5,708 nt of DNA from Microcoleaceae cyanobacterium UBA11344 (GTDB lineage: Bacteria; Cyanobacteriota; Cyanobacteriia; Cyanobacteriales; Microcoleaceae). Position 1 is the stretch's first letter; each line of letters opens with the position of its first letter. The position numbers and the translations under genes are program-made. The notes beneath the pieces were generated by a model. It was not told the origin of the DNA, made no database searches, and saw nothing but the letters and a program-made list of their open reading frames with translations. Positions 1-4,334 of the stretch are shown piece by piece. The stretch is taken from positions 3,642 to 9,349 of the forward strand of contig DMYK01000335.1 of assembly GCA_003483675.1 (NCBI GenBank), given 5' to 3'.

Positions 1-701
1 GTGATAACAGGCGTCGGAGTTGTAACAACAGGCGTCGGCGTCACAGTCTTAACCCCGCTAGCATCAGCAATAGTCAAGTTTTTCTCACCCTGCAAAACTG
101 CCAAATAATCGCCTGTCACCTGATCCTGAATAATCGTGTAGCCAGCATTAATTCCTGTGCCCACATAAATCTTCAAGTCATCAAAGGCAACATCGTTGTT
201 TAACTTAATTACATCCTCACCCTCTGTATAATCAACGATCGAGTCCCCATCCGAAAACTGAGAACCCCCAGTATTTTTACCGATAAAAAAAGTGTCATTA
301 CCACTCCCCCCAGTTAAAGTATCAGATCCCTGGTCGCCATAGAGAATGTCATCCCCCAAGTCGCCTGACAGGCTGTCATTACCTTTGCCCCCTTGGATAG
401 TATCGTTACCTTTGCCCCCGTTCACGGTATCGTTACTCTCGCCGCCGTGTAGCAAGTCATCGTCAGAGTCGCCAAAGAGTTGATCCTCTCCTTTGCCGCC
501 GTACACAGTATCGTTGCCTTTACCGCCGTACACAGTATCATTACCTTCGTTACCGTATAGCTTGTCGTCTCCTAAGTTGCCATAGATTAAGTCATCCCCA
601 TCACGGCCAAACACTACATCAGAGCCTTGTTGTCCAAATATTGCGTCTGCATCGGGGGTGCCATCGAGAGTATCGTCAGCCAACGTTCCATTAATGTTCA
701 T
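1..701 (-). CDS. RTX-type (hemolysin-type) calcium-binding repeat protein, 3' end outside window
   Basis: The frame is open from an ATG at 701 to the left edge (233 codons, no stop), so the C-terminus is missing. From residue 4 to 138 the protein is almost entirely nonapeptides in one register, about 15 units: two degenerate ones (NGTLADDTL, DGTPDADAI), then 13 good ones such as YGGKGNDTV, NGGKGNDTI and TGGSGNDTF. These match the RTX consensus GGxGxDxux, which folds as a calcium-binding beta-roll. Residues 139-215 form the usual capping region (FIGKNTGG, then SIVDYTEGEDVIKLNN), followed by a Thr/Pro linker (TPTPVVTTPTPVI) that leads into an unseen domain or repeat. There is no N-terminal signal peptide. 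RTX proteins are normally exported by type I secretion through a C-terminal signal, which would lie off the window. The ribosome site is weak (GAG about 11 bases upstream). The substrate or role cannot be told; extracellular or surface location is inferred from the family. Confidence 0.9.
   Translation of the reverse strand, partial: MNINGTLADDTLDGTPDADAIFGQQGSDVVFGRDGDDLIYGNLGDDKLYGNEGNDTVYGGKGNDTVYGGKGEDQLFGDSDDDLLHGGESNDTVNGGKGNDTIQGGKGNDSLSGDLGDDILYGDQGSDTLTGGSGNDTFFIGKNTGGSQFSDGDSIVDYTEGEDVIKLNNDVAFDDLKIYVGTGINAGYTIIQDQVTGDYLAVLQGEKNLTIADASGVKTVTPTPVVTTPTPVI
288..638 (-). repeat. Thirteen in-register RTX nonapeptide repeats (27-bp period)
   Basis: Codons 22-138 of the RTX gene form 13 consecutive 9-residue units without a gap or register shift. 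At DNA level neighbouring units are similar; for example CCGCCGTACACAGTATC occurs at 496-512 and again exactly 27 bp on at 523-539. This suggests recent expansion of a single unit in that part of the array. Confidence 0.9.
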
Positions 702-776
702 GTTGCAATCTCAGTGTGAATACTAGATTTATGCTTATTCGAGCTAAAAGTCTTTCTCCATCTCTGAAAAAATGAC

Positions 777-818
777 TTGCTAGCCTGTATTTTCAGATCG
801 GACGATCGCCCTAACTTT
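777..818 (+). repeat. Dispersed ~40-bp repeat, copy A (related to 4547-4583)
   Basis: This copy starts with TTGCTAGC and ends with CGATCGCCCTAACTTT. The same two ends, in the same order, occur at 4547-4583 with a slightly shorter middle (42 versus 37 bp). Each copy lies 76-160 bp upstream of a gene start, but in opposite orientation relative to that gene. It is therefore more likely a dispersed intergenic repeat than a shared promoter element. Confidence 0.45.
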
Positions 819-948
819 TATGCGAAGTCAGGGATTTGCGATGTAAGCAAAAGTCCTGCATAGCAAAGCTTTCGCAGCGATCGCACTGCTTCCCAAGAAG
901 GCCTGCTACAACCTCCTGTTTATATATCAGGGCCACATCCACAAAATT

Positions 949-1056
949 ATGCAAAACCCAGAAAATAAATTAAAAAAATTACCAGCAGTACCCGAAACTA
1001 GAGTCAAAGTGAGAGATTTACCCAACTTCAGCTTTCTTCCCCTGTCGGGTCGCTAA
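949..1056 (+). CDS. Possible small protein, 35 residues, unknown function
   Basis: An ATG opens a frame of 35 residues ending in TAA: it begins MQNPENKLKK, continues LPAVPETRVKVRDL and ends PNFSFLPLSGR. The composition looks protein-like rather than random: a polar, lysine-rich head, a charged middle and a hydrophobic/proline tail ending GR. No Shine-Dalgarno is visible before the ATG, and no canonical promoter was found, although a TATATA stretch lies at 921-926. It sits alone, 167 bp ahead of the HTH gene and on the same strand. I do not recognise the family. It could be a real small protein, a peptide precursor, or chance. Confidence 0.35.
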   Translation: MQNPENKLKKLPAVPETRVKVRDLPNFSFLPLSGR

Positions 1057-1117
1057 CTGTAGTCAGTGACGGCTCAAAAGCCCTACCACAAACTTTTTGA
1101 CTTGTAACTTGCATCAT

Positions 1118-1146
1118 TTGCGCTTAACATTTACTTACAATATGCT
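1118..1146 (+). promoter_or_regulatory. Sigma-70-type promoter of the HTH gene
   Basis: TTGCGC at 1118-1123 and TATGCT at 1141-1146 are separated by exactly 17 bp and match a housekeeping -35/-10 pair reasonably well. Transcription would start near 1153, leaving a leader of about 70 bases before the ATG at 1224. Confidence 0.5.
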
Positions 1147-1164
1147 AAATAAAGCTGGAAATAA

Positions 1165-1207
1165 CCTGATATGCATCAGGAATTATGTTAGGATTACATC
1201 AGGAATT
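1165..1207 (+). promoter_or_regulatory. Candidate operator: dyad plus downstream half-site
   Basis: CCTGAT-N4-ATCAGG at 1165-1180 is a perfect 6-bp inverted repeat. Its right arm is part of an 11-bp direct repeat, CATCAGGAATT, found at 1174-1184 and again at 1197-1207, a 23-bp period (about two helical turns). The cluster lies just downstream of the predicted transcription start, where a bound repressor would block transcription. Since the gene it precedes encodes a helix-turn-helix protein, autoregulation is possible, but that is inference. Confidence 0.4.
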
Positions 1208-1223
1208 TTTAACCATGTAACCG

Positions 1224-1712
1224 ATGGCATCCACAAACGATCGCTTCGTCGAAGCAGAAAGCCACTGGGACCTAAAAACTCTGTACGCAGACTTGGCCGC
1301 CGTTAAGGGAAAACCTCTCACCCCCGTTGAAAAGCTGCACCTGCGGGGGTTGCTTTGTGGCAACAGTCCCGCTGAAATCGCCGAAAAGCTGCAAAAAACC
1401 CCCAAAGGTGTTGAAACTGACTTGTGTGCCTCTATTTATAAATACGTTAAAGGCTTTGTGGGTAAAGGGATTGAAAAGATCGAAAACTGGAGAAATATTG
1501 CTGAATGGCTTGAGGATGCTGGATATAAAACTCAGTCGTCTGCTAAATTCCCAGTCAAAGATTTATTACCTGACAAGAGTATAGTTAATATAAGTAATAT
1601 AAGTATTGATAAAAATCAAATAGTAATTGTTGTCAAGGTGCAAATACCGACCTCACCAGATTCAGAATTGCCAATAGAAAATCTAGACCTCGACGACAAC
1701 AACTCTAACTAA
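1224..1712 (+). CDS. Stand-alone helix-turn-helix-like protein of the cyanobacterial signalling/STAND type
   Basis: A 162-residue soluble protein. Residues 33-77 (LTPVEKLHLRGLLCGNSPAE, then helices ending IYKYVK) look like a compact LuxR/sigma-like helix-turn-helix. From memory, this kind of domain stands at the N-terminus of large cyanobacterial proteins with NB-ARC, NACHT/AAA-like, TIR or WD40 parts. The segment ENWRNIAEWLEDAGYKT (87-103) also recalls the linker in such proteins. No nucleotide-binding or sensor domain follows; instead there is a short beta-rich stretch (IVIVVKVQI, 133-141) and an acidic tail ending NLDLDDNNSN. The second half is visibly more AT-rich than the first. The ATG at 1224 has no good Shine-Dalgarno; AGGAA at 1201 fits better to an ATG-TAA start-stop at 1215. 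It could be an adaptor or regulator, or the severed head of a larger protein. The domain assignment is fairly secure, the function is not. Confidence 0.75.
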   Translation: MASTNDRFVEAESHWDLKTLYADLAAVKGKPLTPVEKLHLRGLLCGNSPAEIAEKLQKTPKGVETDLCASIYKYVKGFVGKGIEKIENWRNIAEWLEDAGYKTQSSAKFPVKDLLPDKSIVNISNISIDKNQIVIVVKVQIPTSPDSELPIENLDLDDNNSN

Positions 1713-1759
1713 AATTTAGCCACTATTCAACTGATTGGTAGTCGGTAGCGTTCATAAAG

Positions 1760-1819
1760 AAACCGGGTTTTTGTGAGATACTTTGTTACAGTGCGAAGAT
1801 TCGGGAAAAAACCCGGTTT
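1760..1819. repeat. Palindromic AAACCGGGTTT repeat, copy 1
   Basis: The arms AAACCGGGTTTTT (1760-1772) and AAAAACCCGGTTT (1807-1819) are perfect 13-bp inverted repeats around a 34-bp loop. A second element with the same arm core and similar size is at 4335-4399. It lies 48 bp past the stop of the HTH gene, so its RNA hairpin may also act as a terminator for this convergent gene pair. Confidence 0.75.
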
Positions 1820-1867
1820 ATTTGGTTGTGCGAGTGTCCAGAAACCTCGGTTAGCTTCATAGTCCAA

Positions 1868-1996
1868 CCGGGGTTGAAACCCCTGTCTCATAGCGAAAGT
1901 CCTCTAAAGAGGACTAAAGAGTTTTTGATTTTTATCTCAGCTTTTCAGTCGGTTTCAACCGACTTTCGCTATTAGCCAGGGGTTGAAACCCCTGGC
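1868..1996. repeat. Composite palindromic (MITE-like) repeat with nested hairpins
   Basis: The two ends form an imperfect ~34-bp terminal inverted repeat: the left GGGGTT...AGCGAAAGTC (1870-1901) mirrors the right GACTTTCGCT...AACCCC (1961-1993). Within this are four short perfect hairpins: GGGGTT/AACCCC at 1870-1883, AGTCCTCT/AGAGGACT at 1898-1915, AGTCGGTT/AACCGACT at 1947-1964, and GCCAGGGGTT/AACCCCTGGC at 1975-1996. No transposase is encoded. Such small structured elements are common in cyanobacterial genomes. This one overlaps the 3' end of the minus-strand gene 1932-2516 and supplies its stop codon. Confidence 0.75.
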
Positions 1997-2516
1997 AGGT
2001 TTGTGCGACACCACCGACAGACATCGATGAGTAAATCTCATTTTCTGGGACAGATAGTACGAGAAATCCCTCTCTATTATTCTCCCATTTCAAATTATTT
2101 TTAATCTGACCAATGCACTCACTAACATTTTGTTCGTATAGACTATCTATGCGATCGCAGTGCCATTCAAATACCACAACCCATTGAGGTTGTTCAGTCA
2201 GAATCAACTTGAGAAAATCATCAAAACTTTTGCCTTCCCAATCTATCTCTGAACCATTTACCTCGGATTCTAACAAGTCCAATCCTTTCCCTTGCAACGA
2301 AAAATTCACCCATTGCAGATTTCCGTAAACGGGGGGTAAACGCTTGATTATATGGGCTGGAATTTCCCGCTCTACTAATTTTATATATTTGCCCCAAACG
2401 TAATACTTTTCACCTTGGGGATATTCTACGCCACCCCAAGTAAAAGTTTCCTGATGAAATTCTAAATAATCAAGAGTTTGTCTTGTCGAAAGTAATATTT
2501 CAAAACAAGCATCCAT
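1932..2516 (-). CDS. Hypothetical protein in immunity-gene position; repeat-derived C-terminal tail
   Basis: A 194-residue soluble protein with no signal peptide or membrane segment. The start is well supported: AAGGAG (2522-2527) lies 5 bases before the ATG. The gene begins 14 bp after the stop of the toxin-like ORF 2531-2884 and is surely co-transcribed with it. It is acidic and aromatic-rich (FTWGGVEYPQGEKYYVWGKY, 25-44; WVVVFEWHCDRIDSLYEQ, 112-129). That suits a cytoplasmic immunity protein, but I do not recognise the family and the role is inferred from position. Residues 173-194 (TCQGFQPLANSESRLKPTEK and two more) are encoded inside the palindromic repeat 1868-1996. The native 3' end has therefore probably been replaced or extended by repeat insertion, and whether the protein still works is unclear. 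Confidence 0.7.
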   Translation of the reverse strand: MDACFEILLSTRQTLDYLEFHQETFTWGGVEYPQGEKYYVWGKYIKLVEREIPAHIIKRLPPVYGNLQWVNFSLQGKGLDLLESEVNGSEIDWEGKSFDDFLKLILTEQPQWVVVFEWHCDRIDSLYEQNVSECIGQIKNNLKWENNREGFLVLSVPENEIYSSMSVGGVAQTCQGFQPLANSESRLKPTEKLR

Positions 2517-2530
2517 AATTTCTCCTTTAG

Positions 2531-2884
2531 TTAATCAACATCTCTGCGATACCACCAAAATTGTTGCGCCCCACATTCCCATCTTTTCTGTTCCCAATTG
2601 TAGCGGAATTCGTGGATATGCGGGTTGGAATGGTCTGAGGGTCGATTATGATCCGTCCAATCTACTCTACCCCAGGGCACATCACAGCCATTAGCTTTCG
2701 GCCAAGTTGATGAGGGAAAGGTTGCTGACTGGCGGTAACAAATATTATCACTTCCATCTCTTTTTCCAAGTGTTGTATGGGGTCGTCCTTCTGCTTCGGG
2801 ATCTGGTAAGGGGATATCCTCTCCCTGTATTGTTTGCTGTGTAAGAGAGAATTCTGGTATATAATACTCGCGGTTGGTTGACAG
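2531..2884 (-). CDS. Polymorphic-toxin-like C-terminal module with CTG start (possible pseudogene)
   Basis: This 117-residue ORF has no ATG, GTG or TTG start, but AAGGAG lies exactly 6 bases before a CTG at 2882-2884. An in-frame TAA sits just before the Shine-Dalgarno, so no longer reading is possible. The protein has a polar head (STNREYYIPEFSLTQQ), then LPDPEAEGRPHTTLG (25-40), YRQSATFP (50-57), VPWGRVDWTDHNRP (69-82) and SNPHIHEF (86-93), and ends in an aromatic tail (FWWYRR). From memory, the GRPHTxLG ... YRQ ... DWTDHxRPxxHxNPHxH series marks a toxin module at the C-terminus of RHS/polymorphic toxins; its histidines (36, 79, 85, 89, 91) and D78 would suit a nuclease-like site. I cannot name the Pfam family with certainty. 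No delivery domain is attached. The downstream gene is the presumed immunity partner. CTG could be a genuine weak start or a mutated ATG. Confidence 0.6.
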   Translation of the reverse strand: MSTNREYYIPEFSLTQQTIQGEDIPLPDPEAEGRPHTTLGKRDGSDNICYRQSATFPSSTWPKANGCDVPWGRVDWTDHNRPSDHSNPHIHEFRYNWEQKRWECGAQQFWWYRRDVD

Positions 2885-2909
2885 AATATTCTCCTTTTAG
2901 CTAAACGAT

Positions 2910-2938
2910 ATCCTAACGTAAAACCAATGAAAAAACAA
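2910..2938 (-). promoter_or_regulatory. Promoter of the toxin-like/immunity-like pair
   Basis: Read on the minus strand, TTGTTT (2938-2933) and TAGGAT (2915-2910) are 17 bp apart. They lie 26 bp upstream of the CTG start, with a strong Shine-Dalgarno between. A TATAAT at 2954-2949 lies further upstream but has no partner -35 box. Confidence 0.45.
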
Positions 2939-2965
2939 CTGGTAATTAATTATAGCTTAAAATAA

Positions 2966-3130
2966 TACGATCGCGGACGCAGAAACTTAACTTCATTATA
3001 TTTGCCATTGTGCGATCGCTGGATAGTCTATGATAATTCTAGAGATACTATCCGACTAATTGCTGAAGGTAGTGCAGAAGACGGAACCCTCATCTCTGAC
3101 AGTGAAACTTGGAATCGCATTATAAATTAG
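2966..3130 (+). pseudogene. C-terminal remnant of a zeta-toxin-like kinase gene
   Basis: Between a TAA at 2963 and a TAG at 3128 lies a 54-codon frame without an ATG: RRNLTSLYLPLCDRWIVYDN (5-24), then residues 25-54 ending SDSETWNRIIN. The segment SLYLPLCDRWIVYDNS followed by RLIAEG resembles the C-terminus of cyanobacterial zeta-toxin-family AAA kinases (PLADxWxxYDNS...RLIA). Full proteins are about 190-200 residues and carry a P-loop near the start; that part is absent here. The next gene starts 4 bp after the stop, as a normal operon partner would. I read this as the surviving 3' end of a gene whose 5' part was lost, perhaps when the toxin-like island to its left arrived. Confidence 0.55.
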
Positions 3131-3134
3131 TAAA

Positions 3135-3317
3135 ATGACTGAACAAAAACTTGTCAAGTTATCCGATCGCATTGACGCAGGTGTGAAAGCAGCCATCGCC
3201 GCAGCAATTGAGAAACACCGCAGACTAGGACAATCAATTACTATCTGGCGTGACGGTAAAATCGTGACTTTAACTGCTGCTGAGATTCCAGCGCTATCGG
3301 ATAGCGATACTGTATAA
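3135..3317 (+). CDS. Small 60-residue protein, partner of the lost zeta-toxin-like gene
   Basis: A 60-residue soluble protein with an amphipathic helix (LSDRIDAGVKAAIAAAIEKH, 9-28), then a beta-like segment SITIWRDGKIVTLTAAEIP. Small proteins of this shape (helix, then IWRDGKIV) are, from memory, often encoded next to zeta-toxin-like kinase genes in cyanobacteria. Here it starts 4 bp after the zeta remnant. It may be the antitoxin or accessory half of that pair, now without its kinase; function is not proven. No Shine-Dalgarno is visible, so it was probably translated by coupling to the upstream gene. Its last 19 codons are part of the 72-bp direct repeat. Confidence 0.65.
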   Translation: MTEQKLVKLSDRIDAGVKAAIAAAIEKHRRLGQSITIWRDGKIVTLTAAEIPALSDSDTV

Positions 3318-3331
3318 TTCTAATTGCCGTC
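3260..3331 (+). repeat. 72-bp direct repeat, copy 1
   Basis: AATCGTGACTTTAACT...AATTGCCGTC is repeated at 4232-4303 with one mismatch in 72 (CGCTATCGG here, CGCGATCGG there). The offset is 972 bp. This copy is inside the intact 60-residue gene and its trailing 14 bp, so it is the likely parental copy. The two copies bracket the three-ORF toxin-antitoxin operon. Confidence 0.95.
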
Positions 3332-3376
3332 GTCTCTTGTGCTACGATTAAATCAGAGCGTCAGTGACTAAAAAAA

Positions 3377-3520
3377 ATGGCAACAATTACCCTTCCAATT
3401 CCCGACGAACTGGCTCAACGTCTAAAACCTCTGCAAAATCGATTGCCAGAATTGCTTTGGCAACTTCTAGAACCAACTAAAAAGCCCACAACTATTTTAG
3501 ATTTTGGCGATCGATTATGA
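3377..3520 (+). CDS. Short antitoxin-like protein, 47 residues
   Basis: The ORF begins MATITLPIPDELAQRLKPLQ and ends TILDFGDRL. A short beta strand followed by DELAQRL...RLPELLWQLL is the layout of small cyanobacterial antitoxin-like proteins (ribbon-helix-helix-like N-terminus). Relatives I recall are often longer, so this may be a trimmed form. Its TGA overlaps the ATG of the DUF433 gene (ATGA at 3517-3520). That coupling, and the lack of a Shine-Dalgarno for the next gene, argue that it is translated and is the first gene of the operon. Its own ribosome site is weak: a run of A's directly precedes the ATG. Confidence 0.6.
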   Translation: MATITLPIPDELAQRLKPLQNRLPELLWQLLEPTKKPTTILDFGDRL

Positions 3521-3828
3521 CCATCAAAGAACAACTTCTCCAAACCATTGAAACACTGCCTGATGACTTGCTTGCACAAACCCTGAAATTCGTCCAAACA
3601 CTTCAGCATCCCATTCACAAAACTCCAGGAATTTGTGGCGGTGCAGCCCGAATTCGCGATACCCGAATTCCCGTCTGGACGATTGTTGCTTATCAACAAC
3701 AGGGCGCAACTGAAGCCGAACTTCTCTATAATTATCCAGGACTCACCCTTCAAGATTTGCAAGCGGTGACGAACTATTACGAAAGCAACCGAGAAGAAAT
3801 CGAGCTGTGGCTTGCTGAAAATGAGTAA
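3517..3828 (+). CDS. DUF433-domain antitoxin
   Basis: A 103-residue protein in two parts. Residues 1-30 (MTIKEQLLQTIETLPDDLLA...) are a helical head like that of DUF2281/VapB-like antitoxins. Residues 36-95 match DUF433: TPGICGGAARIRDTRIPVWT (36-55), then AYQQQGATEAELLYNYPGLT and a DLQAVTNYYESNREEI end. DUF433 proteins are compact winged-HTH-like antitoxins paired with PIN-like toxins; they neutralise the toxin and probably bind the operon promoter. The partner DUF5615 gene starts 6 bp after this stop. The start overlaps the preceding ORF by 4 bp, giving translational coupling. The module looks intact. Confidence 0.88.
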   Translation: MTIKEQLLQTIETLPDDLLAQTLKFVQTLQHPIHKTPGICGGAARIRDTRIPVWTIVAYQQQGATEAELLYNYPGLTLQDLQAVTNYYESNREEIELWLAENE

Positions 3829-3834
3829 CTAAAA

Positions 3835-4233
3835 ATGCTAAAGTTTTACTCGAATGAAAACTTCCCGATCGCAATGGTCGATTTACTGCGATCGCGCGGT
3901 TATGATGTGTTGACATCCTATGAAGCCGGACAAGCCAATCAAAAAATTCCCGATGATGAAGTCTTGATGTACGCGACAAATGCAGGGCGTGTAGTCATTA
4001 CAGAAAATCGTCAAGATTTCATCAATCTCCACTCTACAACCTCAAATCACGCAGGAATTGTAATTTGTAAAGCCGATCGAGATTATGCAGGTAAAGTGCA
4101 GGTACTCCACGACTTTTTCACTCAAGATACACAGCCGATGGAGAATCGTCTGCTTCGGGTGATGAAACAGAATCTTAAAGGCAGTCAACAGACATTTATA
4201 CTTCAGGAATACCCAAAGTCTTCTTCAGAATAA
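3835..4233 (+). CDS. DUF5615 PIN-like toxin
   Basis: A 132-residue protein with the hallmarks of the DUF5615 PIN-like family: FYSNENFP at 4-11, GYDVLTSYEAGQAN (22-35), IPDDEVLMYA (38-47), RVVITENRQDFINLH (52-66) and GIVICKADRDY (74-84). PIN-like toxins are metal-dependent RNases; the acidic and polar residues E8, D40/D41, N58, D61 and D81/D83 are candidates for the active site. The first acidic position of a typical DEN motif is N7 here; NENFP forms are familiar in this family, so this is not necessarily inactivating. It completes the operon with the DUF433 antitoxin. Its TAA (4231-4233) runs into the first bases of the second 72-bp repeat, so the cassette junction falls at the toxin's stop codon. 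Confidence 0.88.
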   Translation: MLKFYSNENFPIAMVDLLRSRGYDVLTSYEAGQANQKIPDDEVLMYATNAGRVVITENRQDFINLHSTTSNHAGIVICKADRDYAGKVQVLHDFFTQDTQPMENRLLRVMKQNLKGSQQTFILQEYPKSSSE

Positions 4234-4303
4234 TCGTGACTTTAACTGCTGCTGAGATTCCAGCGCGATCGGATAGCGATACTGTATAATTCTAATTGCC
4301 GTC
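4232..4303 (+). repeat. 72-bp direct repeat, copy 2
   Basis: Identical to 3260-3331 except for one base. It directly follows, and slightly overlaps, the toxin stop codon. It is far too long to be an ordinary transposon target-site duplication, and no transposase is encoded between the copies. Confidence 0.95.
4233..4289 (+). pseudogene. Duplicated 3' fragment of the 60-residue gene
   Basis: Nineteen codons including the stop (IVTLTAAEIPARSDSDTV) repeat the C-terminus of the gene at 3135-3317, with one Leu-to-Arg change. There is no start codon, and the frame is preceded by the toxin stop, so it is not expressed as a protein of its own. Confidence 0.85.
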
Positions 4304-4334
4304 TTCGCAGTTGGTTCATCGCGACTAAGGCCAA

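Larger units (their letters stand above)
702..1223. other. Intergenic region between divergent RTX and HTH genes
   Basis: This 522-bp spacer separates the divergent RTX (minus) and HTH-protein (plus) genes. It holds a HIP1 octamer at 877-884, a segment at 777-818 that recurs upstream of the decarboxylase gene, a possible 35-residue ORF at 949-1056, and the promoter and dyad of the HTH gene at its right end. I see no tRNA, riboswitch or convincing strong terminator here. A promoter for the RTX gene must lie in the left part, but I could not pick out clear -35/-10 boxes for it. Confidence 0.6.

Noticed and set aside
1071..1082. GGCT-CAAA-AGCC hairpin as a terminator of the 35-residue ORF
   Set aside because: The stem is only 4 bp and no T-run follows immediately.
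1097..1584. Alternative frames over the HTH gene (1097-1306 plus, 1199-1405 minus, 1327-1584 plus)
   Set aside because: They overlap the HTH-like protein in other frames and show no protein-like pattern; the 1097 frame also crosses the predicted promoter and operator.
1866..2000. Possible CRISPR array, because of the repeated GGGGTTGAAACCCC units
   Set aside because: The two units are about 100 bp apart, belong to one inverted-repeat element, and there is no regular repeat-spacer series or cas gene.
3838..3867. NENFP instead of DENFP in the DUF5615 protein as proof of an inactive toxin
   Set aside because: NENFP/ANENFP variants are familiar in this family, and the other motifs are intact, so inactivity cannot be concluded.
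3415..3979. Minus-strand frames opposite the toxin-antitoxin operon (3415-3762, 3524-3709, 3743-3979)
   Set aside because: They lie antisense to well-supported DUF433 and DUF5615 genes and have no recognisable protein features.
3260..4303. 72-bp direct repeat as a transposon target-site duplication
   Set aside because: Target-site duplications are usually 2-14 bp, and neither a transposase nor terminal inverted repeats lie between the copies.
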